NCBI GenBank assembly: GCA_008081395.1
Contig: VMCJ01000062.1
Span: 1 to 50,887 of the forward strand
DNA from: Rhodospirillales bacterium
Lineage (GTDB): Bacteria; Pseudomonadota; Alphaproteobacteria; Bin95
Direction: 5' to 3'
Length of the DNA: 50,887 nucleotides
The position numbers and the translations under genes are program-made. How positions within the stretch are numbered: position 1 is the first letter of the stretch; every line of letters begins with the position of its first letter. Shown here in pieces: positions 35,953-45,033 of the stretch. The notes below the pieces were generated by a model that was not told the DNA's origin, searched no databases, and saw only the letters and a list, made by a program, of their open reading frames with translations.

Positions 35953-36810
35953 ATGGAAATAGATATGTGTCAGCCTGTCTTAACTCTGCAATCCAGCGTC
36001 GCTTATGGCCATGTTGGAAATTCAACTGCAGCTTTTGCTTTGCAGAGACTGGGTCGTGAAGTGATCCGGATTGATACTGTGCGTTTTTCAAATCATCCAG
36101 CCCACGGCGGGTTTACTGGAGACAGTACAAGTTCAGCCGAAATCAACTCGCTGATCTCAGGCCTGTCTAGCGGTGGCTTCCTTTTAAATGTCTCTGCAGT
36201 CCTGTCTGGATATTTGGGTACATCTGCCAATGCCCAGTCAGTCAAAAAGGCCGTTGTAACAACCAGAGCAGCAAACCCTGCCGTGATATTTTGCCTTGAT
36301 CCAGTGATAGGGGATCACCCTAAAGGCCGTTTTGTCGCCGAAGATGTGCCTAATGCCATAGCTTTAGAGCTGCTACCAATTGCTGATATAGCCACACCAA
36401 ATGCTTTTGAGTTGGAAATTCTTTCTGGGTTAAAAGTTCAAACCACTGCTCAGGCAATCCAAGCGGCAAGGGTTCTTTTAAATCAACACGGCTTGAGAGT
36501 GGTAGTGACAACTGGGCTCCATGTCGGCAATTCTATAATAACGATTGCAGTCACCCGGACCCAAGCCTGGGAGGTTTGTACCCCACGAATAGATGCACCA
36601 GCATTCGGAGCAGGAGATTTATTCTGTGCAATCTTCTTGGCTCGGTATCTGGAAAAAGCTATGCCCGATAGAGCTCTGTCACTCGCAGCCTCAAGCGTAT
36701 TTGCTGTATTTGCAGAAACTGCTCGGTCCGGAAAACCAGAGCTAGCATTAATCAAAGCCCAGGATGCTCTTTTAAATCCACCAGAAATTTTTCCTGCGGA
36801 GATTAGATAG
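35953..36810 (+). CDS. pdxY: Pyridoxal kinase
   Basis: 285 residues from the ATG at 35953, following AAAGGCGG; an ATG at 35965 is also possible. Ribokinase-fold motifs are LTLQSSVAYGHVGNS, RFSNHPAHGGFTG, LDPVIGDHPKGRFV and the ATP/anion-hole GAGD in APAFGAGDLFCAIF near residue 216. It phosphorylates pyridoxal, and possibly pyridoxine, to the 5'-phosphate in the salvage route. The antiporter gene starts 3 bases after its stop, so they are co-transcribed. Confidence 0.93.
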   Translation: MEIDMCQPVLTLQSSVAYGHVGNSTAAFALQRLGREVIRIDTVRFSNHPAHGGFTGDSTSSAEINSLISGLSSGGFLLNVSAVLSGYLGTSANAQSVKKAVVTTRAANPAVIFCLDPVIGDHPKGRFVAEDVPNAIALELLPIADIATPNAFELEILSGLKVQTTAQAIQAARVLLNQHGLRVVVTTGLHVGNSIITIAVTRTQAWEVCTPRIDAPAFGAGDLFCAIFLARYLEKAMPDRALSLAASSVFAVFAETARSGKPELALIKAQDALLNPPEIFPAEIR

Positions 36811-36813
36811 TCT

Positions 36814-38568
36814 ATGGCAGGTGAGACTACGGATTTTGTTTGGCTACATGACGCAGTCGTTTACCTTGGAGCAGCTGTCGTAACAGCACCGATTTGTGCC
36901 CGCATCGGTGCAAGTCCAATTCTGGGTTATCTTCTAGCTGGTGTTGCCCTTGGACCTTTCGCATTCCGAGTAATTAAAGATGTAGAAGGAGCTGCCAACC
37001 TAGCAGAGCTCGGTGTTGTGTTGCTGATGTTCACCATTGGCTTAGAACTCTCTTTTCAGCGATTACGCGTAATGGCCAAACATATATTTGGCTTTGGCCT
37101 AGCCCAGGTCCTACTGACGAGTGCAGGAATTTGCGCAATTGCTAGAGCCATTGGCCTCTCTTGGGAGGCCTCGCTTTTGGTGGGTGGTGCGCTCTCTCTA
37201 TCGTCAACCGCTCTTGTACTGCGGCTTTTAGCTGAACGAGGCGAGCTTCAAACTAAGCATGGTAGACTGGTATTTTCAGCCCTGTTGTTCCAGGACTTGG
37301 CAGTCGCGCCAATGTTGGCAGCCGCACCATTGTTGGCCTTGAATAATACACCAAAATTGCTTGAGGTTGGGGACCTTTTACAAGCGTTTGCAACTGCCAT
37401 TGTTGCAGTTGGTGGCTTCATACTTATTGGGCGGTTTGCATTACGCCCCTTCCTTCGCGTCATCGCAGCTATGAATAATCGGGAGGTTTTTGCTGCAGCC
37501 AGCTTGCTAATTGTTCTAGCGACTTCGTGGATAGGAGCCATTACAGGCTTATCAATGGCTTTAGGTGCCTTTCTTGCAGGAATGCTGCTTGCTGGAAGTG
37601 GCTTTCGACATCAAGTCGAGATGGAAATTGTGCCCTTTCGTGGTCTTCTTCTTGGTTTGTTTTTCATGTCCATTGGAGCGCTAATTGATATTCAAGCTTT
37701 AGCCCATCTGTGGCGTGAAGCTCTTCTGGCTACTCTTGCATTAATCGTTTTTAAGAGTTTGGTAATCACAAGTTTGGCTCGCCTCATTGGCTTCTCATTG
37801 CCTACGGCCATTCATTGCGGTCTTCTGCTGGCTCAAGGTGGCGAGTTTGCTTTTGCTCTTGCATCCATTGCATTTGGCAGTGGCGTTTTAGATGGGGTTG
37901 AAGCCCAGATTTTTTTACTGGCAACTGCAATATCCCTGGGCTTAACTCCGGTACTCGCATGGCTTGGAGGCTTTCTAGACAAGAAATTGGAAGGACGCGG
38001 TCTGCCAGGGTTAACAGAATTTGAGTCCAGGCTTATGAAGCTTGGGGGAGAGATGGTTATCATAGGGTTTGGTCGCGCAGGACAGACCTTAGGAAGAGTA
38101 CTTGAGGCAGCTCAGGAAAATTTTGTTGCAATTGATAATTCACCATCACGAGTATTAGCCGCTAACGCTAATGGACAGTCTGTTTTTTTTGCCGATGTAA
38201 GAAGCGCTCGAGTACTGCGAACAATAGCGAAGGCTCGTCCACGATTGGTCATCATTGCGATTGGTGATGCTGACAGCGGGATCGAGTTAATTAATTGGCT
38301 GCGAAAGAAGGCACCTGACATAAAGGTATATGCGCGCGCAGCTGACCAAACTGCTCAGGAGAATCTTATTTCTGCAGGTGCTGAATTTGTTGTTCGTGAA
38401 GTTGCAGAGTCTAGCTTACACATGGGTGGTGAAATTTTGCGTGCTCTGGGACGAAGCAAAGATGATGTGGCATCCACTATCGATACTTTCCGTCAGGATG
38501 AATATCAGGCCTTAAGTTCATTTATTGATCCGAAAGGTGAGAGATACGGGAATAATTTGACACATTAG
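36814..38568 (+). CDS. Kef-type monovalent cation:proton antiporter (CPA2) with TrkA-N domain
   Basis: 584 residues. The first ~390 form about 12 membrane helices with the CPA2 signature: ASPILGYLLAGVALGP, ELGVVLLMFTIGLELS, LFQDLAVAPML and LAQGGEFAFALASI. A cytosolic TrkA-N Rossmann domain follows (VIIGFGRAGQTLGRVLE at ~410, then AIDNSPSRV), ending near residue 530 with a short tail. It exchanges K+ (or Na+) for H+ under nucleotide control. It is directly downstream of pdxY. Confidence 0.95.
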   Translation: MAGETTDFVWLHDAVVYLGAAVVTAPICARIGASPILGYLLAGVALGPFAFRVIKDVEGAANLAELGVVLLMFTIGLELSFQRLRVMAKHIFGFGLAQVLLTSAGICAIARAIGLSWEASLLVGGALSLSSTALVLRLLAERGELQTKHGRLVFSALLFQDLAVAPMLAAAPLLALNNTPKLLEVGDLLQAFATAIVAVGGFILIGRFALRPFLRVIAAMNNREVFAAASLLIVLATSWIGAITGLSMALGAFLAGMLLAGSGFRHQVEMEIVPFRGLLLGLFFMSIGALIDIQALAHLWREALLATLALIVFKSLVITSLARLIGFSLPTAIHCGLLLAQGGEFAFALASIAFGSGVLDGVEAQIFLLATAISLGLTPVLAWLGGFLDKKLEGRGLPGLTEFESRLMKLGGEMVIIGFGRAGQTLGRVLEAAQENFVAIDNSPSRVLAANANGQSVFFADVRSARVLRTIAKARPRLVIIAIGDADSGIELINWLRKKAPDIKVYARAADQTAQENLISAGAEFVVREVAESSLHMGGEILRALGRSKDDVASTIDTFRQDEYQALSSFIDPKGERYGNNLTH

Positions 38569-38619
38569 GAGACAATAATTCAGGGTGCTATCGTTGGCCA
38601 AATGTTGGAGTAGGCGTCA

Positions 38620-39816
38620 ATGGATATGACATTCACAGCTGAAGAATTTCAGTTTCAACAAAAAGTTGCCGATTGGACTAAAGAGAATTTACCGGCTGAC
38701 ATAAAAGAAAAAGTAGATCGTGGATTGGAGCTACATCGAGACGATTTTGAACGATGGATGCGCATCCTTTCTCGTCAGGGCTGGATTGCCACTAATTGGG
38801 ATTCAAAGGATGGTGGCCCAGGATGGAGCGTTGCAGAAAAATTTTTAGCTGATGAAGCTATTTTTACCGAGGGAGCCCCTCGCGTGGTGCACTTTGGCAC
38901 CAGGATGGTTGGCCCAGTCTTGCTTGCTTTTGGAACGGACGAACAAAAGGCAAAGTACATCCCCAAAATACTCTCCAGCGAAGAAATCTGGTGCCAAGGA
39001 TATTCAGAACCCCAAGCTGGATCTGACTTAGCGCAATTGCAGTGCTCCGCAGTTCTTGATGGAGACCATTATGTGGTCAATGGCACAAAAATTTGGACAT
39101 CATATGCCCATTGTGCAGATCGAATGTTTGCGCTTGTTCGCACGGCAAAATCTGCAAAAAAACAAGAAGGCATCACTTGCCTTTTGATTGATCTAAAAGC
39201 TCCTGGAGTAGAGATTCGGCCTATAATTACGCTCGACGGGAAACATCACTTCAACCAAGAATTTTTAACGAACGTCCGGGTTCCTGTCTCGGACCGAGTT
39301 GGAGCAGAGGGCGAGGGTTGGAAGGTTGCAAAATTTCTCCTCGGCCATGAACGCTCGAATGCATCGTACGTTTCCATTAACAAGCGAAATTTGAAGAAAC
39401 TAAAAGAAATTGCAAGCGATCAACGGGCAGATGGTCAGCGGCTCGCTGATAACCCAGATTTCATGACCAAGATTGCAAACCTAGAGATCGAAATTACCAC
39501 AACAACAACCATGGCGATGCGTCAGCTAGCGTCTGCCGCCGCTGATAAACCTGTAGGCGCTGAAGCATCCATTTTAAAAATTCGAGTTATGGATGCGTTG
39601 AAATCATGCCACGAGCTAATGATGGAAGCGGGTGCTTATTACGCAATGCCCTGGGAGACTAGCCACATACGAGCTGAAAGTAACCTTGATTGGGTCGGGC
39701 CAAGTTATATGTACCGAATGACACCAGATTACTTTGAAAGCCGAGCGATGAGCATTGCTGGAGGTAGCCACGAAATACAAAAGGATATCTTGGCAAAACG
39801 CTCGCTTGGACTTTAA
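38620..39816 (+). CDS. Acyl-CoA dehydrogenase
   Basis: 398 residues covering the N-terminal helical, middle beta (CQGYSEPQAGSDLAQLQCSA near residue 127; VVNGTKIWTSYAHCADRMFALVRT in two parts) and C-terminal helical domains. It ends with AGGSHEIQKDILAKRSLGL, where the flavin is held. It introduces a 2,3-double bond into an acyl-CoA and passes electrons to ETF. GGAG precedes the ATG at 38620. It is alone on its strand and convergent, with one base between stops, with the hydrolase of the next block. Confidence 0.93.
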   Translation: MDMTFTAEEFQFQQKVADWTKENLPADIKEKVDRGLELHRDDFERWMRILSRQGWIATNWDSKDGGPGWSVAEKFLADEAIFTEGAPRVVHFGTRMVGPVLLAFGTDEQKAKYIPKILSSEEIWCQGYSEPQAGSDLAQLQCSAVLDGDHYVVNGTKIWTSYAHCADRMFALVRTAKSAKKQEGITCLLIDLKAPGVEIRPIITLDGKHHFNQEFLTNVRVPVSDRVGAEGEGWKVAKFLLGHERSNASYVSINKRNLKKLKEIASDQRADGQRLADNPDFMTKIANLEIEITTTTTMAMRQLASAAADKPVGAEASILKIRVMDALKSCHELMMEAGAYYAMPWETSHIRAESNLDWVGPSYMYRMTPDYFESRAMSIAGGSHEIQKDILAKRSLGL

Positions 39817-39817
39817 C

Positions 39818-40597
39818 TCAGCCTAAGAAGGTCAAAACTTCTTCAGCTAAAGCTTCAGGCTGATCAAGGTCGACCAAATGTCCTGCATCGGGAATTTCAA
39901 CTATTTCAGTAGGCCCTGAGATCGCTTCTGCAAATTTTTCCGCATAGGCTTTGGGTATTAATCGATCATCTGCCCCCCATACTATCAATGTTGGACAAAT
40001 AATCCGATGAAGGCGCCGAATAATTCGCGTATCACCCATCGGCCAGAGCAAACGAGCGGATGCTTCACGTGCACGAGCCATCTCGATCGGCCACTCTACA
40101 GGGTCCGCATCATTTGGTCGGCGGATAAAATCCGAATAAGCATCACCATTTTTACAAAAAAGGCTTCCAAATTCGTGGCCCTGCTGAGCCCATGGACTAG
40201 CAGTTGGGTGCAACTCGTCGTACATCCCAAAAGGAGCGACAAGCACAAGCTTATCGACTTTGTGTGGCCACATTGCAGCAACCTCTGCTGCGAGTGTTGC
40301 ACCTATTGAAACTCCTACTAAAGGTGGCCCCTCAAGATTTGCACCATTCAGAAGTTCTCGCATGGCTACGATCCAATCAAGTGTCGTATCCAGCTCACGA
40401 TGGCCTTCGGCTCCTGGAAAGCCAGGAATTGATGGAGCTATAACTTTATGATTTACGGCAAGAGCTTCAGCAAAGGCAGGCCACTTAGGCAAGCCCGCAA
40501 GACCTGCTAAATACCCAATGGGCGCGCCAGTACCTTTTTGCCAAACACGACAGGGGTACCCATTCACCGCAACACTCGAGATCTCCAACTCAGACAT
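39818..40597 (-). CDS. Alpha/beta hydrolase (Ser nucleophile)
   Basis: 259 residues from the ATG at 40597, 10 bases after the LLM stop; a longer frame into the LLM gene is unlikely. The nucleophile elbow is GVSIGATLA near residue 108, the acid is in WGADDRLIP and the His is in DAGHLVDLD near the C-terminus. The size and motifs resemble meta-cleavage-product hydrolases and haloperoxidase-like esterases. In the context of an LLM monooxygenase and a pentenoate hydratase-like enzyme, a C-C or ester bond hydrolase role is plausible. Confidence 0.88.
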   Translation of the reverse strand: MSELEISSVAVNGYPCRVWQKGTGAPIGYLAGLAGLPKWPAFAEALAVNHKVIAPSIPGFPGAEGHRELDTTLDWIVAMRELLNGANLEGPPLVGVSIGATLAAEVAAMWPHKVDKLVLVAPFGMYDELHPTASPWAQQGHEFGSLFCKNGDAYSDFIRRPNDADPVEWPIEMARAREASARLLWPMGDTRIIRRLHRIICPTLIVWGADDRLIPKAYAEKFAEAISGPTEIVEIPDAGHLVDLDQPEALAEEVLTFLG

Positions 40598-40607
40598 AAA
40601 GCTCAAC

Positions 40608-41879
40608 CTACTCTGCTGCCTCCAGGTTTCGGGGAAGTGGTGTTGAACGATGGTCTGCGGCCATCGGCTTTGGCCACCAGTGGTTTTGCCACTCGTCATC
40701 CCAAATATCTTTAAGCTGTGGTAGTACCTGCTCGGCATATAATTTAGTGTTATACATGGCGACATCACGGCTCATATTTCCGTACTGCAGTAGCAGCATC
40801 AGTTGCCCCACATGGAGTTCTTGGGCGACTTCTTTAAGCTTTTCTGCCACCTGATCTGGAGTACCAATTATCACATACCCATTGTCAAGAATTGCATCAA
40901 ATTCACGTGCTTTTTTGTCTACTACCAAGGCTGTCTTATTATCACTTGCTACACGAGATACTTGGCCCTGAATGCCCGCACGCATGGTGGCCTCTGTGGT
41001 ATATCCCGGCGGAGTTGCATATCTCGGATCAACATGCAGGCAACGACCGTAGAAATATTCAGCTGGCTCCTTATAGAGTTTGTAAGCTTCTTCTTCCGTC
41101 TCAGCCACGCCTACAAACTGCAAGAACCCAGCTCTGTAAGGGTTTCTATCCTTGCCTAGACGATCCATCTCCTCCCAAAAGCCCTTCATTGTGGCCATCC
41201 CAGCCTTGTATCCATAATACGAGAGATAGCAATAAACGTAGTCCATCTCAGCACACCATTGCCACGTCTCTACTGAGCCACCGCCTGGTATCCAGACCGG
41301 TGGGTGAGGATCATCTTGAACTGGCCTTGGCCATACATTGACATAGCGCTGCTGATTGTATCGACCATTGAATGAGAATGTTTCCTTCTCCTTCCAGGCT
41401 TTCATGACAAGATCGTGCGCCTCCAGATATCGCTCTCGAAGCATGGATGGGTTCTGACCATAGGCGTAACAAGTATCCATAGGAGTGCCTACTGGGAAAC
41501 CTGCGATAAGGCGGCCTCCTGATATACAATCGATCATCGCAAACTCTTCAGCAACACGCGTTGGCGGGTTGTAGAGAGCGAGCGAGTTACCCATCACGCA
41601 CAAGGCTGCATTACTCGTTCGTCTGGCCAGTGAAGAAGCAATCAGGTTTGGCGACGGCATCAATCCATACCCATTGGAGTGATGTTCGTTGACACAAATC
41701 CCGTCAAAACCGCAATCAGCTGCGTATTCCAGCTCATCCATAAAGTCGTTGTACATGCCATGTGCTTTGCGCGGATCAAACAGAGAGGAATGAACATCCA
41801 CCCAAACCGAAGGATGATTGTCTCTGAAATCATCAGGCAAGTCGGTGTAGGGCATTAAGTGGAACCAGAGCTGCTTCAT
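40608..41879 (-). CDS. LLM-class flavin-dependent monooxygenase
   Basis: 423 residues of bacterial luciferase-like TIM barrel. It has GFDGICVNEHHSNGYGLMPSP (residues ~58-78) with the typical EHH motif, VMGNSLALYNPPTRVAEEFAMID, GGRLIAGFPVGTPMDTCYAYG, and PPVWIPGGGSVETWQW. The EHH...G and glycine-rich phosphate site fit FMN-dependent two-component monooxygenases. AGGAG lies 9 bases before the ATG. No flavin reductase is adjacent. It lies between a pentenoate hydratase-like gene (64 bases upstream) and an alpha/beta hydrolase (10 bases downstream). Confidence 0.9.
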   Translation of the reverse strand: MKQLWFHLMPYTDLPDDFRDNHPSVWVDVHSSLFDPRKAHGMYNDFMDELEYAADCGFDGICVNEHHSNGYGLMPSPNLIASSLARRTSNAALCVMGNSLALYNPPTRVAEEFAMIDCISGGRLIAGFPVGTPMDTCYAYGQNPSMLRERYLEAHDLVMKAWKEKETFSFNGRYNQQRYVNVWPRPVQDDPHPPVWIPGGGSVETWQWCAEMDYVYCYLSYYGYKAGMATMKGFWEEMDRLGKDRNPYRAGFLQFVGVAETEEEAYKLYKEPAEYFYGRCLHVDPRYATPPGYTTEATMRAGIQGQVSRVASDNKTALVVDKKAREFDAILDNGYVIIGTPDQVAEKLKEVAQELHVGQLMLLLQYGNMSRDVAMYNTKLYAEQVLPQLKDIWDDEWQNHWWPKPMAADHRSTPLPRNLEAAE

Positions 41880-41943
41880 GATCAGGGTCTCCTGGCTAAA
41901 ATTCAGTGATAAAATAGTAACGCGTCTCTTTTAGTTATGTCTA

Positions 41944-42729
41944 TTACGCGTATGTTGCTTGGACCTCACCAAATGGCCCAAAATCAGCAATAAAAGTTTC
42001 TCCGACTTTGGGGCGAAGCATACCTGTCAATGTGCCAGTGCTTATGATTTGTGATGCCTTCAGCCCATCCCCTTTTGAGGAAAGTTCATTGGCAAGCCAA
42101 TGGACTGGGGTTATTGGGTCATCTATCGAATCCCTTGCCACTCCCTCCCGTCGCAGAACACCATTTGCAGATAACGTTATGCGTTGGTTAGAAATATCTC
42201 GATTTTGCCAATCAGAAATCGCAGGTCCAATTACAAGCGAGCCACCACCACTTCCATCTGCCAATATGCCAGACAAAGGTGGGAAGAACTCATCATGGAC
42301 AAAGCGACATTCTGCTAATTCAATTCCAATATGAATGGTCTCAACAGAATCAAGGATGTCTGCTCGCTTGGAAGGTGTCGAGCGGCTTGGCAAATCTGAG
42401 CCTATGAGCACCATATATTCTGGTTCAGGAATTGGGCTGCATTGCTTATCATATTCGACTGCCCCTGGGGTCTTCAAAATTTTCCCTGAGAAAACGCGCC
42501 CATAAATTGGCCTATCAGTGCGCAACTGCGCTTGTATCCTTGGCTTATTCGCAGCTATCTTCCAGCCAACTACACCCCAACCAAGTTGCTTGGCCACCTT
42601 GGAGGCGACGCGATAGGCGGCATCTTGATCCGGTGGCACCAAATGCTCTTGAAGGCCACTTTGCTGCCTTCCTTCAGACCGCAATTCTGTTAATAAATCC
42701 ACTAACTGTTTCTCAGCAGGAAAATCCAT
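41944..42729 (-). CDS. 2-keto-4-pentenoate hydratase-like protein (MhpD/FAH superfamily)
   Basis: 261 residues from the ATG at 42729. It has GWGVVGWKIAANKPRIQ near residue 50 and the metal-binding Glu102-x-Glu104 in PIPEPEYMVLIG. IHIGIELAECRF supplies another acidic ligand, and GTLTGMLRPKVGETFIADFG lies at the C-terminus. The family hydrates 2-hydroxypenta-2,4-dienoate to 4-hydroxy-2-oxovalerate in meta-cleavage pathways, or decarboxylates oxalocrotonate. It is the first of three same-strand genes with an LLM monooxygenase and an alpha/beta hydrolase. Confidence 0.88.
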   Translation of the reverse strand: MDFPAEKQLVDLLTELRSEGRQQSGLQEHLVPPDQDAAYRVASKVAKQLGWGVVGWKIAANKPRIQAQLRTDRPIYGRVFSGKILKTPGAVEYDKQCSPIPEPEYMVLIGSDLPSRSTPSKRADILDSVETIHIGIELAECRFVHDEFFPPLSGILADGSGGGSLVIGPAISDWQNRDISNQRITLSANGVLRREGVARDSIDDPITPVHWLANELSSKGDGLKASQIISTGTLTGMLRPKVGETFIADFGPFGEVQATYA

Positions 42730-42846
42730 CAAGCACTCCCAGACGAACTACAAATAACCAACGCAAAAATAAGGGAAATATTTCTGATTGGTCTCTTCAT
42801 CTGATAGACCCCCAGGATAAAAACTTTAAGAGTGGTTCAGTTTAAA

Positions 42847-43524
42847 ATGCCCAAAATTCTTAAAAGAAGCCTCTCATATATCTATCTGGCCAGCTTAATG
42901 ACAGTATATGGGTGCGGATCCACTACAACACTCATATTACCAGAAAAAACACCAGTTAAAGTTCAAGCTGCAATAAAACCTGCAACAGATTCACCATCGC
43001 TAACTATTATCCAAAAAACAAAAAAACTGGAAAAACAAGCAAAGTTAATTTTGACAGCTAATTTAAAGCCATCAGAAATCGAACAAAAAAGCCCTGAAAA
43101 AATGATGTCGTTTTTATATTCGAGAATGATGTCGAGGAAAGAATTAAAGAGATCAATAGATTCTTTAAAAGACAGTCGCAGGCTTATTTATTTAGTAAGG
43201 AAATATAACAAGGACCATGAAATTGATTCAGTTAATTCGAAGGCACAAATGATTTCTGATATCGCAGAAATCGAATCGATGTTTGGAGAACCTGAAAACG
43301 CTTGGCAGCTAACCCAAGAAGCATTTTCATACGACCATAAACCCATTTTAACTTACACCCTTTATGCCCACTTTTTGGTTTTGCAGGGAAAAGACGACGA
43401 AGCTGAAAAGGTTCGACAGAAACTATTGCGTGAAAGGGGTAATGAATCAGAAGTCCTTCATTCAACTTATTTGAAGGTTCTTTTGAATCGAGCGGACGCA
43501 AAACAACTTAATACGTCCAGATAG
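42847..43524 (+). CDS. Unrecognised putative lipoprotein with helical repeat-like region
   Basis: 225 residues from the ATG at 42847. The N-terminus is basic then hydrophobic, ending at Val-Tyr-Gly-Cys (Cys23), a plausible lipobox, so an outer-membrane or periplasmic lipoprotein is likely. A Lys-rich, Thr/Pro-containing linker follows. The second half is helical with TPR-like spacing (GEPENAWQLTQEAFSYDHKP; HFLVLQGKDDEAEKVRQKLL). Codon use is A/T-richer and Lys-richer than the neighbours, hinting at fast evolution or acquisition. I do not recognise a family. A tRNA-Pro gene follows on the other strand. Confidence 0.7.
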   Translation: MPKILKRSLSYIYLASLMTVYGCGSTTTLILPEKTPVKVQAAIKPATDSPSLTIIQKTKKLEKQAKLILTANLKPSEIEQKSPEKMMSFLYSRMMSRKELKRSIDSLKDSRRLIYLVRKYNKDHEIDSVNSKAQMISDIAEIESMFGEPENAWQLTQEAFSYDHKPILTYTLYAHFLVLQGKDDEAEKVRQKLLRERGNESEVLHSTYLKVLLNRADAKQLNTSR

Positions 43525-43631
43525 GTCTGAAAATTTTTGCAAATGAACTGTTTGGGAATCCCGAGAAGCGAATAATTTCAGGAATTCCTATTTTTGGAAA
43601 AAACCAAGTCGGAGCACCATGCTCAGATAAA

Positions 43632-43708
43632 TGGTCGGAGCGGCAGGATTTGAACCCGCGGCCCTCTGCTCCCAAAGCAGATGCGCTACCAGGCTGCGCT
43701 ACGCTCCG
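43632..43708 (-). tRNA. tRNA-Pro (anticodon UGG)
   Basis: Full cloverleaf on the minus strand. Acceptor 5' CGGAGCG pairs with CGCTCCG. The D-arm is GCGC-AGCCTGGTA-GCGC. The anticodon stem TCTGC/GCAGA holds loop TTTGGGA, giving UGG. The T-arm is GCGGG-TTCAAAT-CCTGC. The discriminator is A and CCA is encoded. 77 bases in total. It lies between an orphan lipoprotein gene and an MFS gene. Confidence 0.97.
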
Positions 43709-43738
43709 ACTCCCCTCTTCATAGAACTCCTTGGTACC

Positions 43739-45001
43739 TCAGGTCAATCGGCGTCTTAACTCCGGATACAAGAAGTTTGCAATTAAGTAACAAAAAAATC
43801 CGATACTCGTCACAGTAATGACGGCCACAGCCGCGTCTCCGACCGTTTCTGCTATCCACCCAACATTCAAAATACCGATAGGCCCACAGCCAATACACAT
43901 TGCCAAAACGCCCATCACTCGCACCCTCATGTTCGAAGGTGCTCTCGCTAAAATGAGGCCTGACTGCATTGATCCAAAGCCCGAAAGCCCAAACCCTGCA
44001 ATGAAAAGAAAACCACCTGCCATGAAAATTAAAGCTGTCCCTCCAAGCAAACCCATCCAAGCGAATAAACCCATGCAAACGATATATGTACCGGCGCCAA
44101 TCGCAAAAATGCGGGCAAGTTGAGAAGGCCGCGCGAAGGCCGCAACAAGGGTAGCGCCGCAAAGGGCACCTAAACCCTCCAAACTTGTTAATGTTCCGGT
44201 TTGCAATGCACTCATACCAAAATTTTGACGACCAATAACTGGAAGCATTGAGACACAAGCAAAACCGAAGAGGTTTAAAATTATTGTCACTACCAGAACC
44301 GCCTGTATGACCCTTTCCTGACGAATATATCGCAGGCCTGATGTCAAACTTCTTAAGACGGGTTCTCGTCCAATTCCTTCACTTCTTATCCCTCGCCGCA
44401 CCCCAGCAATTAAGCAAGCGCCTATAAGGCACACACATGCGCCGAATCCGAATGGTCCTTGAATGCCCACAAAATCTAAAAGAGCACCTCCAATAAATGC
44501 TCCCGACGCTCGGGTAATGCTGTTAGTGGCACTTTCTAAGCCCATAGCTCTTGGTAAGCGCAGAGGCCCCGCAATATCTCCAACCATGGTTCTACGTACT
44601 GGAAGCTCAAAAGACCAAAAAACACCAGAGAGGGTCACGCCTATGGCAACGTGCCAAAGCTCCAATTTTTCAAGAACAGCAAGGCCAGCTAACGAGAAAT
44701 ACATCGCGGCCATCGACACCATCAAGCTAACCAACAGAACCCGACGATCGAAACGTTCTGCCCACGCCCCACAGAAGGCACCTAGAAGAAACATAGGAAG
44801 CATGCGAAGAAAAAGCATCTGCGCTGTAATCAAGGCCGATCCCGTGATTTGGACTGTGTAGTAGCCAACTACCAACACATCCATCCACCGCATGACGCCT
44901 ACCATACCGCCAGCAAGCCATACTCGCATAAAATCTCTATCGATGAAGAGAGATGATGGCTTTTCGAGCGGCTCAGCTTGTGCTGATATCACTTCCTGCA
45001 A
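43739..45001 (-). CDS. MFS transporter (EntS/MFS_3-like)
   Basis: 420 residues with about 12 membrane helices. It has LRMLPMFLLGAFCGAWAERFDRRVLL (motif A region, near residue 66, in two parts), ELPVRRTMVGDIAG near residue 130 and RASGAFIGGALLDFVG. The pattern resembles the EntS-like exporter group. The start is TTG at 45001, supported by AAAGGA five to nine bases upstream; no ATG fits. It is divergent from the tandem Ldh2 genes with 32 bases between, suggesting a shared promoter region. The substrate is unknown; export or import of a 2-hydroxyacid would fit the neighbours but is a guess. Confidence 0.87.
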   Translation of the reverse strand: MQEVISAQAEPLEKPSSLFIDRDFMRVWLAGGMVGVMRWMDVLVVGYYTVQITGSALITAQMLFLRMLPMFLLGAFCGAWAERFDRRVLLVSLMVSMAAMYFSLAGLAVLEKLELWHVAIGVTLSGVFWSFELPVRRTMVGDIAGPLRLPRAMGLESATNSITRASGAFIGGALLDFVGIQGPFGFGACVCLIGACLIAGVRRGIRSEGIGREPVLRSLTSGLRYIRQERVIQAVLVVTIILNLFGFACVSMLPVIGRQNFGMSALQTGTLTSLEGLGALCGATLVAAFARPSQLARIFAIGAGTYIVCMGLFAWMGLLGGTALIFMAGGFLFIAGFGLSGFGSMQSGLILARAPSNMRVRVMGVLAMCIGCGPIGILNVGWIAETVGDAAVAVITVTSIGFFCYLIANFLYPELRRRLT

Positions 45002-45033
45002 TTTATTCCTTTCCCGTTTTTACGAGACACACA

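Noticed and set aside
43598-43624. Possible intrinsic terminator after tRNA-Pro (GAGCA hairpin, then a T run on the minus strand)
   Set aside because: The stem is only 5 base pairs and an 8-base spacer separates it from the T run; too weak to call.
43719-44258. 179-residue frame opposite and overlapping the MFS gene
   Set aside because: It lies inside a conserved transporter gene in another frame on the same strand; Trp/Cys/Arg-rich sequence without family features.
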